A stretch of DNA of 64,000 nucleotides from Rehmannia glutinosa (GCA_016081115.2 CM071924.1:89790616-89854615); one strand, 5' to 3'; positions 12,046 to 24,400 are shown, counted from the stretch's first letter. Numbers and translations are program-made. The notes: generated by a model not told the origin, from the letters alone.

Positions 12046-14877
12046 AAATCCCCAAACTTAAAGCTGGGTCTAGATCAACGCTTTTAAAACTAGACAAAAC
12101 ATGATTGGGAGTAATGAAAAGTAGAACGCACAACAACTCCATAAAATCCGCATTGTTTATCGTAGGTATCAAGCAACGAATAAACCAAGCCTCAAACATC
12201 TAACATAGAGCACACATCAAAGAAACCGTGGTAAATGCTAAAATTACGCCTCACAAAGATCAGTGTATACTCTCATCTCAAATAAATATAGGACGTGTTT
12301 ACGCTCAAATCAATTCAATGTTGTAGAATTACCATATGCTTGCAAATCGTCTCATTTCTTGCCACTAGAATGTATGCAATTTGTGAATCAAAAAGGACTT
12401 TCTCATTTGGTTGTAATGAATGCTCTTTGGTTAGGTAGGAAAATATAGATAGAGTTACTCAAACTCGAGCGTATAGGCAAGGTGAGCATATAAATCATCT
12501 ACATTAAAGCTTAATATGCTACCCAAATCATCTCTCATTTTCACCAACTCTTCTTATCTCCATCCCTTTCTTTTGTAAAACACCATCACCTCACATTACA
12601 ATTCCTAGCCTCTAAGTTCATTCAAAGAAAACTCATTCATAAAGCTAATTTTTTTTTTTGACTCTTTTGTGAGTTTTCAACATTCTTTGCTTCTCTTTTC
12701 TTCCCTTTTGTTCCCATCAACCAATTTATCCAACTTTTCAATTCCAACCCATTCAACCTCATTCAATCCTTTACTCAATGTTATACGCTCAAGTATGGGG
12801 TAACAAATATATCAAGTTAAGGCTTGAATTGTTGCTATCAAGAAATTAGGCAATAGGCTCAAGTTGGCTAACTAGGGATTTCAATATCATCTTAGGTAAG
12901 CAAAAAGGCTTGAAGGCTAACAAAAATGGCCTTTGATCATTTTCACATTCGCATACAACATGTGACCTTGACGAGAGATACGAGCAAGTTCTAGAATTCT
13001 AACAACATGAATGATACACTCAAATCAATCAACAAGACTGCATATAATGAAAGCGGTAAAGGCTCAAAAGCTCAGGGCTTGCAAATCGTAATTCAAAACA
13101 TCAAACCATGTTCTCAATATCCACATGCTCAATATCATCTATTCATGGCTCAATCAACTCATACTCAACACCCAATCCAAACAATACAAAATTTTCAAAA
13201 TAGAGCACGAGAATCTCAATATCGGTCAACTCACTCTCTAAACTCTATGAAAGCAATAAACGTGCTAAAGGCAGAACGTGCTTCTAATGCAATGCAACCT
13301 AAAAATGTTCTACATGCAACTATATGAAAACACACAAAAATACAATTTTTTTTTTTTAAATCCACACATTTCATATCAAAATAACTATCTCTCCCCAAAC
13401 TTAAATGAAATTATATCGCACGTAGAGAAGATAAAATTTCAATATAAACCGTGGATTTACGATTTACCTTTGTGCGGGTGGTGGCCTCCTTGGCATCTCC
13501 TCATCGCTAGGACTTAACTTCCTTCAACCATCACTTCAAATTTTGTACCTTAATATTATCTCCCAGCTGAAGGGCGCACGGGCTGCCCGTGCTTCATGCC
13601 GAAGCCACATTATTCCTCCTCCGAGGCACGCATGGGCGTGCGCCTAGCGCACGGGTCACCGTGCGTGATGCCGTCAACAACACTCGGGTTTTTTTTACAA
13701 AAAGAAAACAAACAAAAATCACACCACAAACCGTTGGGTTGCCTCCCAACAAGCGCTACATTTAACGTCTTTAGCTTGGCGCTATTAATTTCGATTCGTA
13801 CCACCTTTGAATGCGTATATTAGGCTGCTTTGGATCGTGGTCAAGAACCGTTTTTCCGTTGTTTGCATCTAGTAATGCATAATTGGGATTTCAAGCAAGT
13901 ATTGGAGTCCTGATGTTGGAACACTTTGATTTGAATTATGCTCATGTTGTTCAGTGCGGCGTATGTACCACCAATGTTTGTTTCGTTGTGGGATAGCTTT
14001 CTTATGATATCACGCACGCACCGCCGGGCATCCACGCACTGTTCATGTGTTCCTCGTCACTTTACTGCTTCTTTTCGGCACCACACACGAGTTGAAAGTC
14101 CATAGACACACAATCCGTGTTTGGTTGAACTTTCTTGTTTTTCGAGGATCTTCGGCTCCTCATATTGGTACCACTCCTTTGATGAATGGTACTAGATTGT
14201 TCCTTCGAGTTGGTTTTTAGGTGGTGTATGAAAATTGGCTCTTTTGATATTGCTCACTAACAATTGTAACTAATTGGCCCATTTGAGTCTCTAGGTTCTT
14301 TATTGAGCTTGTCACTTGTTGTTCCATCTTGTCCATCCTGCGTCTTGCCTTATGAAGCGGCTCTAGTTTCACTCATGAATGCATTGGATTGATTTATGAA
14401 TGAGGTGAGGGCTTCTTCTAAAGATGGCTTATTTACTTCATCGCGAGTAAAGCGGTCCCTCGACTCGCTCTGAACAAACTTGTTTGCATCCTTAACAAGG
14501 CGAGGCTTCTTCTAAAGATGATTTTTGCACGTGCATTTGTAAACCCATTCATTACATTGGAGCTTGATGGTGTTGGAATCACATTCTCCGTGTGAGCATA
14601 TGAAAAATCTTAAGTAATTAGCCCAATTTGGATAATAGTGCGTAGGGTAGGATTATTCCAATAATCGTAAGAATTCGATTATTGAAATAATTGGCATTCT
14701 CCATCGGAGCGGTGTTCGTGCACTACCTATACCAACTCAAAGAAACAAATCAAACATTGTAGAGAGAGGATTTACAAAAGAAAAATGAAATAAAAAAATG
14801 CCTAAATTAAAAATAATTCTATCTATCGCAATATTAGCACCAAAAATTGTATTAGTCCCGCACAACGCGCCAAAACT
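12046..14877 (-). pseudogene. Athila-like internal region: gag and pol-end remnants
   Basis: On the minus strand a leader follows the PBS and a short reading begins near 14700. At about 14390-14250 the broken frame gives EEALTSFINQSNAFMSET and IKNLETQMGQLVTIVSEQ, resembling the C-terminal part of Athila/Tat gag. At about 13770-13730 it reads LKTLNVALVGRQPNGL, resembling the end of Athila pol. The middle (protease, RT, integrase) is missing, so the element is a large internal deletion derivative that could only have moved in trans. From 12046 to about 13550 the sequence is AT-rich and non-coding; frames there are not credible. Confidence 0.6.
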
Positions 14878-16534
14878 TGTTCGCCTTATTTTTAGCTTCA
14901 CCGCAAGTGTACGGTGTAGTTTATAGAATAGGGTAAGCAAGGTCGTATCCACGGAGACTAATAAATTAGTGCGCTAAGTATTGAACCAAAATAGTTTTAT
15001 TTTTATTTAGGCGATCTTAATTGGATGATTTTGTGGAGGTAAAGACAAAAATAACCACAAAAACACAAGATGAAAATAATAATGGAATTATCAAGGAATG
15101 AAATGGATTCCCGGGTTATGGTTTCGATTAATATTCCTCTTGTTGTCCGATTTAATCAAAGCCAAAGTTATTATCAATATACCTATAAGACGATCACAAC
15201 GGTATTTTATCCTCCCTCTCGAGATGTATATAAAGTGTAGATTGAAATATCTATGCTAGCATCTCTACTCAACATAAGATACACAACTCCCAAAAGTTCA
15301 AAGATCAAATATCCTCACAAATATTCACAAACCTCTCGATTATGCAAATATTCATGTCAAGTACTCAAGATCTAATATTGAAACTCATCTCTCGAATTAT
15401 GAATCAATATATCAAACAAGTTAAATCATTGATCAAGTGATAAAACAAGAATAAGCTCAAAGTACTCAAATAGGCTTCAAGACAATAACTTCAACTAAGA
15501 TTAAAACATTGATAAGAGTTCAATTAATCTACTTCCAAAACCCGGAAATCACAAGATGTTTAGCTACCCATTACAAATAAACAACTCATAGACAAATTGT
15601 TCATATTCATAAGAAGCTAAAATGAAAGATTAAAGCACAAAGAATGAGAAAACTTAGGGAAATGGATAATCTCGATTAATCTTCAATCCTCAAGCTCCGA
15701 TTCAACTCGATTCTTCCCTTGAATCTTTCTTGATGAATTTGATGTGTTTCTTGTGTTCTTGGGTGTATTCCCACCTTTCCTCCCCACGGTGTGCGCCCCG
15801 AAGTGGTATTTATACCCTTTTTTAAGTTTAGGTCAATTTCTTTGTCATTTTAGGAGTTTTCTTTTAAGAACGCACGGGTCGTGCGCCCACGCCTGGGTTA
15901 CCCGTGCTCAAAGCCGTAGGAAAACATCCAGTCTCTGTAGGGCGCACGGGTCGTGCGTCCACGCACGGGCTACCCGTCGCCATCCGTAGAAAACATCCGG
16001 TCTCTCGTATGGCGCACGGGTCGTGCGTCCACGCCTTACGGGTTATCCGTGCACCACCCAAACGTCCAAATTTGTTTGTGGGGTATTCATAAGAGTTGTA
16101 GCCCTCTCTTTTTAGCTTTCCATAGCCACTTTAATCACTTTAATATCAATTTTGTAGAGAGAGTTATGGCCAAAATACTAAACCACCGATCTTTGGAAAT
16201 TCCATCACAGCGTTTGGATGTTCCTTGAGATAAATCTCCTTGTTGTTTGATCATCCATGCTTCTTTTGACACCGACTCATCACTATGACTCTAGAATCCA
16301 TATAGTTGGCTTCCAATTGGGTGTAATCGCTCGATTCTTGATGATTCTAGGTTGCAATGCCCGTATTTGTCACAAAATCACTCCAAATATCGTTAAATTC
16401 CTACAAAACGAGCAAAGCGTAATATCTTTCCCACAAAGAGCGAATATATACCATTTCATACACGTTATTGCATGTTTATAAACAATTATAGCCATAAATA
16501 TGCCCTAAAATACATGCAAAACTCACACCTATCG
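14878..16534 (-). repeat. 5' LTR of Athila-like element
   Basis: Second LTR copy; see 10399-12045. The PBS-like TTTTGGCGCGTTGTGCGG lies just below 14878 on the minus strand. The GCACGGG array is at about 15868-16055, with a longer first spacer than in the partner. Confidence 0.88.
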
Positions 16535-16860
16535 ATTGCCATGGAAAGGAAAAATTTTGGCCACGTGCACGAAAGGAAAATATGGCATTAGTGCCACGGA
16601 AAGGAAAATTTTGGCCCACGTGCCATGGGAAAGGAAAATATGGTATTAGTGCCCGGAAAGGAAAATTTTTGGCCACGTGCCACGAAAGGAAAATATGGCA
16701 TTCGTGCCACGGGAAAGGAAAATTTTTGGCCTCGTGCCACGGAAAGAAAAATATGGCATTCGTGCCTGCGGGAAAAGGTTATGTGCTATCGGCTTATGCC
16801 AATGGGAAAGGTTATGCGCTATTTATTTTATGCTAATGGGAAAGGTTATGTGTTAATTTA
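16535..16860. repeat. G-box minisatellite of the 5' LTR, right part
   Basis: Continuation of the array cut by the Athila-like element, with several CACGTG or near-CACGTG cores. It is followed by three copies of a second short repeat, GGGAAAGGTTATGTGCT-like, at 16780-16855. The same order is seen in the 3' LTR. Confidence 0.85.
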
Positions 16861-17284
16861 TGTAATTGTGCACTTTTAAGTATTTAGCTTGGACAATCTT
16901 TATCCCTCATCGAGTATGTGATTACTCACCCCTAAATTCAAATTATTTTCGAGATTATGTGGACGGACGCGATGTGGGGGAATAGCCGAAGATTTTTGAC
17001 TTTTAATTATTTCAATTTTAAGAACAATATTTTATTTTCAATTGTTTCATATTTCAAGAACTATGAACACATTTGAAATTTCGAACAATTGTGATGTATT
17101 TTTTTATTTAAAGTGCTTGAGTGGATTTTAAATTTTATACCTTAAAATTATTTCTTAAGACTTAAGATTTCCTCATTATCGCTTATTAAACTTTTCATTT
17201 ATGTATGTTTTAAAAAAATTATACGCATTTTCTTAAAAATTTAGTAACACTAAAAATGCACTTAAAAAAATGGGGCGTTAAAGA

Positions 17285-17296
17285 TGGTATCGGAGC
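17285..17296 (+). promoter_or_regulatory. primer-binding site (tRNA-Met type)
   Basis: TGGTATCGGAGC lies 4 bases after the 5' LTR end and differs by one base from the initiator-Met complement used by most plant Ty3 chromoviruses and copia elements. It fixes the orientation of the element as plus. Confidence 0.85.
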
Positions 17297-17345
17297 GGGT
17301 CTACTTTCCGTAGACTTGCAATTTTAATATTTTTTTCTCAAAAAG

Positions 17346-18200
17346 AAAAATGGCTATCACTCTCCATCGCGCTCCGTCCAACCAGGTAACATCTATTTAA
17401 TTATCATGTCATGAGAAATTGGAAAGTATAATATGTTATAATTTATGTATGGAATCATGAGAATTTATATGAATATTTATGTGACATGCTATAATTTATG
17501 TATGTGTTCCTTAATTCATTGCATGATCTAATTTTTCTTTCATGACACGTTAGAAGTAGATAACAACGTGAAATAGCAATTCATAATGAACCATAGAAGT
17601 ATAACGCCTATTTTTTTTATATATATGATAAAGTTGAGCGACTTATACGATTAATTTATGACTTGGATCGGCCCGTACATTCAAAAAACGCTAGAAAGTG
17701 ACACATGTAGTATCATATTGCGAAAGAGTTTAAATTTAGATATTTTATTTTACTGTAGATAATGCCGCAACATAGAGACAATTCGAACTCGTCATTTAAC
17801 TCAAACCAGAGTCAATGGGATGTCGGCAATACACATACTCTAGCACTATTTGATACTGGTATTATGCATTCCTTTATTTATTTTGATTTCCAAGCTAAAT
17901 TCCAACCCCGGGTGTTACATTGTTAGTGACATACTAGAAATAAGCCTCTCATTCGGAATAATACTAAGTAGTGATCTAGTGATTAAAAATGTGGAGTTGA
18001 TTTTGATGGGATGGGTTTAGAAACGGATTTGCATGTGATTATGAATAAAGATTTTGATATCATCTTAGGAATGGACTGGTTGAATAAAAACAAGGATAAC
18101 CTCAATTGTCATAAGAGACTAAGAGAGAAATAATATTGTGACCATTAAATAGAGACAAATTCACAATTGTTTTCGGAGCGAGAGAGTGGAGTGCCCCGAG
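17346..18200 (+). pseudogene. chromovirus-like gag remnant and protease
   Basis: A short start, MAITLHRAPSNQ, at 17351 may be the gag start, but nearly all of gag is missing. From about 17840 the plus strand reads LALFDTGIMHSFIYFDFQ, matching the aspartic protease block with D-T-G in place of D-S-G. About 18050-18110 reads VILGMDWLNKNKDNLNCH, the conserved C-terminal protease block. Stops and frame changes lie between them. Short A/T-rich filler from 17400 to 17750 carries no readable domain. Confidence 0.75.
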
Positions 18201-18429
18201 ATATATCAAGAATAAGGGCGATCAAGATGTTGAAAAAAAAAATGAAAATTTTCCAGGGTATCGGTGAATGTAATAGCCACTTCGATTGATGAAAAGACCA
18301 TCATGGAGATCCTTATTGTACGTGAGTACACCAATTTCTTTTTTGAAGATTTGTCGGGAATACCTCCAAATCGACCAGTAGAGTTTATGATTGATTTGAT
18401 TTTCGGGAGATGCCCCCGTATCAAAAGTA

Positions 18430-19120
18430 CCATATAGAATGACAACTAATGAGCTTTAGGAACTTAAAAGTTCAAATTTGCAAGAACATTTGGATATTGT
18501 TTTAAGTTCGTAGCGTCTTGCCTAGGGAGCGCTTTTTTATTTGTAAAAAAATGAGACAATAAGAATGTTTATAGACTACGAGAGTTGAATAAGCTCACCA
18601 TAAATAATAAATATCCATTGTCGAGGTCGAGGATCTTTTTGATCAATTGAATGGGGCAAATGTATTTTTAAGATTGATCCGAGTGCGGATATCAACTAAA
18701 AGTTAAGAATTAAGATATACCCAAGACAACTTTTAGGACAAGATATGGGCACTATGAGTTCTGATTATGCCTTTTGGGACTTAGTAATGCCCTGCAATAT
18801 TTATGAATTTGATGAATTGGGTTTTTCATCCGTACTTAGATCAATTTGTGATTGTATTCATAGATGCCATACTAAGGTACTCAAAGGATAGAGAACAACA
18901 CGAGAAACATCTCGACATAGTGTTGGAAACTTTCTGTAAAGAGAAATTGAACGTAAAATCCAAGAAGTATGAGTTTTGGCTTGATCGAGTAGTCTTTTTT
19001 TGGGACTTGTAGTTACAATGAAAGGCATAAAGTCGACCGTCAAAAGTTAAAGCCGTGAAAAAATGATTGGCTCTACAAATGCCAATGAAGTAGTTGTTTC
19101 TTAGGCATTGCGAGGATATC
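18430..19120 (+). pseudogene. chromovirus-like reverse transcriptase remnant
   Basis: Broken plus-strand reading gives IDYRELNKLTINNKYPL near 18570-18620, TRYGHYEF near 18740, LGLSNA near 18780, then an open stretch 18803-19012 with YLDQFVIVFIDAILRYSKD. The catalytic F-x-D-D box reads IDAI, so the second aspartate is lost. EFWLDRVVFFWDL closes the palm and thumb region. RNase H should follow at 19020-19340 but is unreadable or deleted. The enzyme cannot be active. Confidence 0.85.
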
Positions 19121-19339
19121 ACGAAGGTTTATTGCGGGATTTTCAAAAAATAGTAGGCCCGATGACTTGACTCTCACAAGAAAGGGTGAGAAGTTTGTTT
19201 GGGTTTGAAAAGTACGAACAAAGCTTTCAAGAACTCAAATGGCATCATTATTTAGCCGGGAGGTTAAAGGTTTTAAAACAACGAGACTATGGTGCCTTTG
19301 GTGTATGAAGAGATAATATGTGTAACTAAATCGGCCAAT

Positions 19340-20640
19340 TAAGAAGAAAAATATTGGTAGAGGTACATTGTACGCGATCAAAGACACCCGGATGTGGGAC
19401 AAAGATGTATAAAGATCTCAAGGGAATTTTTCCGGTGGAGAAATATGAAAAGAAGCATCGAAAATTGTAGAGAAATATTTGACGTGTCGAGAAAGTGAAA
19501 GTCGAGCACCGATGACCTTCCGAATTATTAAGACCCTTTCGATTCAGTGGAAAGTCGAACACGTGATCTTGTAGTAGGTTTACTAAGATCAAACCGTGGG
19601 AAATCAAGTTATTTGGGTTGTAGTAGATCGATTAACCAAGTCCACGCATTTACTCGCCAATCAAGATGACACACACGTCTAGAACATTTGGCACAACTTT
19701 ATATCAAGAAATTGTAAGATTACATAGGATACCCGTTTCTATAGTTTCGGACGAGGGATCCGAGATTCACATCGAAATTTTGGGGCGATCTAAAAAAACA
19801 ATGGGGACAAACTAAATTTCAGCACAACTTTTCATCCTCGAGGCATTTAACAATCAAGCGAACCATTCAAATCTTAGAAGATTTACTTGAGGGGTTGCAT
19901 TTTGAATTTTGATGATAATTGGGAGAAATACTTGCCTTTTGTGGAATTCTCTTACAATAACAACTACCAGGCGACTATTAGAATGACCCCCCTTATGAAG
20001 CCCTATACGACATAAAGTGTAGATCCCTATCTATTGGGACGAAATTGGTGAGAAAGAAAGTGTTAGGTGCGGAGCTAGTCGAAAGCGAGATGGTCAAGGT
20101 TATTGAGAAAGTCGAGATAGAATAAAAAAAATAGCCCCAAGACCAACACGAATCTTATGTTGATCAAAGAAGGAAAAATCTGCGGTTTAATACGGGAGAA
20201 AGTTTTCCTAAAGGTTTCGCCGACCAAAGGAATAGTAAGAATTGGGAGAAAGGAAAACTAAGACTTAGGTTTATTATACCATTCAAATATTGGATCGAGT
20301 CGGGGATGTAGCTTATAGATTGGCGTCAGCTAGAGCTAGCAACAATTCATAATGTATTTTACGTGTATATGTTGAGAAGTATGTCCACGATCCAACCTCG
20401 TAGTCAATCATATAGCATTGGAAGTCAACCAGGCATGACTTACAAAGAAAAAATTGGTGGTTATCCTTAACATGAAGATACACAAGTGGAGAAATAGAGA
20501 CATCACTCGGTTAAGATTCAGGTGGAATAGACATGGCCAAAAAAAAAAAAATGGCAACGCGAGCATGAAGGCGAGATTTGAGCCAAGTATTCCGAGTTAT
20601 TCTATCAACCTAGTAAACATGAAATTTCGAGACGAAATTA
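19340..20640 (+). pseudogene. chromovirus-like integrase and C-terminal remnant
   Basis: Reads YLTCRESESRAPMT near 19480 (zinc-binding C..C part), VWVVVDRLTKSTHLLANQ-like near 19610-19665 (start of catalytic core), a degraded D-S-F segment near 19760, and YLPFVEFSYNNNYQATI near 19930-19980 (end of core). About 20340-20370 reads IHNVFYVYML, the integrase C-terminal GPY/F side. The tail ends in a frame resembling the WRNH..EATWE chromodomain-like region and FRDEII just before the polypurine tract. Many frameshifts. Confidence 0.75.
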
Positions 20641-20647
20641 TTTTATA

Positions 20648-20658
20648 AGAGGGTAGAA
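20648..20658 (+). promoter_or_regulatory. polypurine tract before 3' LTR
   Basis: AGAGGGTAGAA directly abuts the 3' LTR start (TATAACACCC at 20659), the expected position of the plus-strand primer. Confidence 0.75.
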
Positions 20659-21249
20659 TATAACACCCATAAATTTTTATAATTCATATCTTACCTTATT
20701 TTTATTATAATCAAATTCATATTAACTTATGTATACATTTTTATATTATATATATACTTTTATTTTTTTAATAGTCAATTATTGGATTAGCTTTAGACAT
20801 TACCCACTAATGCCAACCATCTCCATTATCATTATCCCCACTTTATACTACTTTACCACCTTAGCCCATTTGCCCATGTTTTCAAAGAAACTTTAAAGAA
20901 AATCACCTCCATTTTCTTATTCTCAATTCCACAACTTGCAAATTTTTTATAGAAGTACAACTTTGATTTCCTCAACTTCACATCTCAACTATCAACAGAA
21001 AAACCAACACATACTTTCATTTACGCAAATTTTTCCATAGCATTCTCACGACTTGAGCCCAAGCTTCATCTTTTTGTTGCGAAATATTTAACGAATGAAG
21101 AATTTACGAGTTTGATTTTTCCCATGCTGTAATGTGTCCGTGTGGGAGTATTTGTTTGTGTATGTCTTTGGGTATGTGCGGTATAGTTATGTGTGTATTT
21201 ATATATATGTGTGTGTGTGTGTGTTCTATGTGTGTAATTATATATAATA

Positions 21250-21504
21250 GAGATAATTCTGATTAACACCCCAAACTATCCAGGTTTTTACACTTTGCCA
21301 CCTCAACTTTGAAATGATATACTTTGCCACCTCAACTTTACGAAATTTTTGCACTTTGCCTAAATTTCCAGTTTACCCCTAGTTTCATGAAAGTTGGTTT
21401 TGATTTACCCTCTAAACTTTGAAGTTGTTGCACTTTATCACCTAGTCTATAAATTTCATTGCAATTTTCAATTTTACTCCTCATAGTCTTGCGATCCTCG
21501 AAAA
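21250..21504. repeat. left Mutator-like terminal arm
   Basis: Starts GAGATAATTCTGATTAACAC and contains repeated ACTTTGCCACCTCAACTTT words. It aligns loosely with the reverse complement of the right arm over its first 100-150 bases. It stops where the viral primer site begins. Confidence 0.65.
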
Positions 21505-21516
21505 TGGTATCGAGCC
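21505..21516 (+). promoter_or_regulatory. viral tRNA-Met primer site
   Basis: TGGTATCGAGCC is a one-base-deleted form of the tRNA-Met complement that conventionally marks base 1 of caulimovirid genomes. It sits exactly at the inner edge of the left Mutator-like arm. Confidence 0.75.
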
Positions 21517-21595
21517 TAGGTTTATTAAGAACTTTTAGTTAAATTTATTATATTTATGTAATTAACAATTGGTGAGGAGAAATTACTCCGAGATT

Positions 21596-23600
21596 ATGGA
21601 TCCGGACCGATGTCCGAGATGTACCCTTACGGAGACATATCGTCAAATATTGACGATGTATGCACAAGAACACCTTGACCAGGTTTCATATTGGGAATAC
21701 CAACATGAAGAAAAGGAACGAGCGAGGAGCCGACGGAAACCTTAAGCAATGCAAAATGCGAAGCGAGAATATTATAGCGATTCTGGATGCTTAACCAGGA
21801 CCTATATGTTCACTTGATGAACCTTCAAGAAAGCGGTTCATGAAAATTCCCATCGAGAACAATGATTCACGATGGAGTACGAGTGGAACGAGATCTTTCC
21901 AGACAAATCTAAGATCTCCGAAGATCTTAGAAATCGAAGAAGACGGTGCGACTTATGGCAACCGCCATATTCATCTACCCGCCTGAAGACAAGTTCATCG
22001 AGATCGAGAACTGGATGGAGACGATGGTGAAATATCGAGAAAGAAACTCTTGAACTCCTTCATGATATTGAAAGCGAGTCAAGAACCGGAGGGCGGCCGA
22101 GTTCATCCTGAGGAAGGAAACGTATTGATTTTGGGGCGGTACCTATTTACACAAAAGGGAAACCAACCAGAAGTCATACGAAAGATGATGAGATGAGGAG
22201 AAGCTCATTGCTCTAATCAAAGGAAAATCCATCAAAAATTAAAAAGATGGATATGGAAAAGATGAATCTTAAAGATCTACACGACTGCGCGAAATCCTTC
22301 GCGGGATTAGGTATTGTAGATTTAAAGATGAACGCGGTGAGAATCGGCTTTGGTTACCTATGACCCACAAGGTAGACCAATTTCTCCACCACCGCCACCA
22401 GTTAATCCTAACATCGAAGAAATGCGGGTTCACATCATGGAGCTCGGGGCGAGAGGATGCCACATCTTTGGGGATTTCACGACCGGGAGTGATCGGCACT
22501 TTCGAGGGACGGGAGGTCGAAACCTCTTGCGGGAACAGGACAACCTCTGCGGAAGGCCGAATGTTTATCAAACGCCTTATGGAAGATCGCACCTCGACCC
22601 AATACATCCGTATGGGTTGATGTTAAATCTGGACATCCCAGATTTTAAAAAACAGAGAAGTTCTCATTGATGAATGGGCTTGACTATGAGAATTTCAGCG
22701 AGAACCCTCGATCTTACAAAGGATTCATTCATTTTACTCCTTGAAATGAGTCTTGAAGGATCGGTGAAGATTGCTCGGATATGACCGATCTTTAGTACGA
22801 AAAGTTCGGTCACATCGGGGAATCACTTAAAGGAATTGTCGATGGTATGGCAAAACTATTCAAAATCGATTCATCGGCACGGGTTATTTGAGGGATTAGA
22901 GGATGAAAAAGAAAGAAATAAAACAAGCCATCTATAGCCTTGAGCTCTTTGGATATTTGTCATATTGACGAATATATCAAGTTGTTCACGAATACTAGGT
23001 GGAAATCCAAGATTGAAGAAAAAGAAGTCCACGGACTATTCTTTGCCAAGATCCCGAGTCCCCGGAGAGAAATGCTTATCGGGAATACAAGGGTGGAGTC
23101 AAGTAGAAAGCGTGGCCGGAAAAATGTCTTTCCTAAAGGCCAAGTTATCCGAATGGTGCTATCAAGCGGCTCTGCCGCACGGAATTACAAGAGATTAAGA
23201 GGAATTAACAAAGCGGTTCCTCATGTTGCGTGGATAATGATATCCCAACCCGGTTGTGGAGGTCAACAAGGCGGCACAAGAAGAAGAAGGAGAAAGCCAT
23301 CCATACCGCCGAGGAAGCAACAACAAAAGCGCGGTCTTCATGGAGACCTAGAAGGTTCTCGTCAAAACAAAAAGCCTGAAGCTATAAATCGGGACAAAGA
23401 CCGATTACCAAGCGGGAGTAGAGCCTCATCATCGAGGTTCTAATCAAGCAAGTACCAGCCCAATACGAGGGAGAAGAACTTTCGACGTGCTCACACTAGA
23501 GCTAATGAAAGTTTCAAAGATGTAATTCTTTGGACATGCGAGCAAGAGGGCATATCTCAACGGATTGCCCGGACAAATCAAAAACGAGGAGTTAGACAAT
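21596..23600 (+). pseudogene. pararetroviral coat-protein-like region with zinc knuckle
   Basis: A short frame starts at ATG 21596 and stops at 21746. After several shifts, frames at 22350-22670 and 22940-23443 carry proline-rich and basic segments. The basic part (about 23270-23440) precedes a C-x(4)-G-H-x(4)-C knuckle, CEQEGHISTDC, near 23535-23570, in which the first cysteine of the CCHC set is no longer in place. A basic stretch followed by one CCHC knuckle is the usual C-terminal end of caulimovirid coat proteins. The rest is not recognisable by eye. The region is broken by at least four frame changes. Confidence 0.65.
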
Positions 23601-23652
23601 TGAAGCCACACCGGAAATCGAAGAAGGCATCTATTATCAAGACCTTATACGG

Positions 23653-24400
23653 GTGTATCAATTTGAGGATATTCCCTCGGATGAAAGCATCTATGAAGAA
23701 GAGATTTATTCGATGATGGAAGTGACTCGGCTTCGAGAATCGAGTGAAGAAGAAATTCTTGACATCGGGGAGGATATGTCGGGATTCCTCTCTCATACGA
23801 CGGTTTCTCATAAAACTCTTATGAGAATCATGAAGGAAGATCCAAAGCTTCAAGTCTATGATGGATTTACAATTGGAGCTATGGAAAAAGCATTGGATAA
23901 AATTGGGTTTCGTAATGAAAAACACCAAATTATCCACGAGGTAACAACCGGAGAATTTGCTATTCCGATGGAGTTTACCAAGAACACGATCGAGATGCGG
24001 TTGGTCCCTATTAGAGAAATACAAGAGATCAAAAGCAAAGTTAAAAGAGAAGTTGCAAATACACTCTCATGGATTCATATCGGAGCCATAAGAGTAATTA
24101 TTAAAGCAACATTCAAAGAAGGAATAGATTCGCCTCTTAATCTTGCTATCTTTGACAAGCGAATCTCGCATCTCAAGGATTCATGCCTTGGAGCGATTCT
24201 GAAATTTGTATGCGAAAATTGGCATTTAATGTCTATCCTAGAATTGCATACAATTTGGGAGATCGAGACTTGATGAGAGTCCTAATCCTTCATCAAGATT
24301 TCAAAAGAGTCGATTTGATGAAAGAAGGAAACAGCCTTACTCGATCACATACAAGATTTCCTATGCTCTTTCGAATACCCATCATTCCGTATTCTTGAGA
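23653..24400 (+). pseudogene. pararetroviral movement-protein domain
   Basis: The frame 23653-24273 and its continuation in another frame (24183-24398) resemble the 30K-type cell-to-cell movement protein of caulimovirids. IHIGAIRVIIKATFKEGID is followed by DSPLNLAIFDKRI, containing the conserved central aspartate. The shifted continuation contains FNVYPRIAYNL and RVDLMKEGNS. The protein would bind nucleic acid and form plasmodesmal tubules. A one-frame shift near 24190-24210 breaks it. It lies directly downstream of the zinc knuckle, which is the notable gene order. Confidence 0.75.

Larger units (their letters stand above)
10399..16534 (-). mobile_element. internally deleted Athila-like Ty3 element
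   Basis: Two LTRs of about 1.65 kb (10399-12045 and 14878-16534) in minus orientation bracket only 2.83 kb. On the minus strand each LTR starts TGATAGGTGTGAG (the right copy has CGATAGG) and ends close to GCTAAAAATA. The PBS side reads TTTTGGCGCGTTGTGCGG next to the right LTR, and a polypurine tract GTTTGGGGATTTT precedes the left LTR. It lies inside the G-box minisatellite of the 5' LTR. No matching 5-bp target duplication could be read (flanks TGCAC and ATTGC), probably because of decay or assembly noise in the repeats. Confidence 0.85.
8679..17280 (+). repeat. 5' LTR of the chromovirus-like element (split)
   Basis: The LTR sequence occupies 8679-10398 and 16535-17280, interrupted by the Athila-like element. 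It matches the 3' LTR (20659-21249 and 29511-31348) block by block, including a (GT)n tract, a G-box minisatellite and the stretch before the end. At 9248-9256 it has the single uninterrupted word TATATAATA that is duplicated around the insertion in the 3' LTR. Many small indels distinguish the two LTRs. Confidence 0.88.

Noticed and set aside
13007..13327. 106-codon plus frame
   Set aside because: Antisense to the non-coding 3' part of the Athila-like element, of low complexity, with no homology I recognise.
22269..22607. 112-codon minus frame within the virus
   Set aside because: Antisense to the coat-protein-like region; no domain and no support from neighbours.
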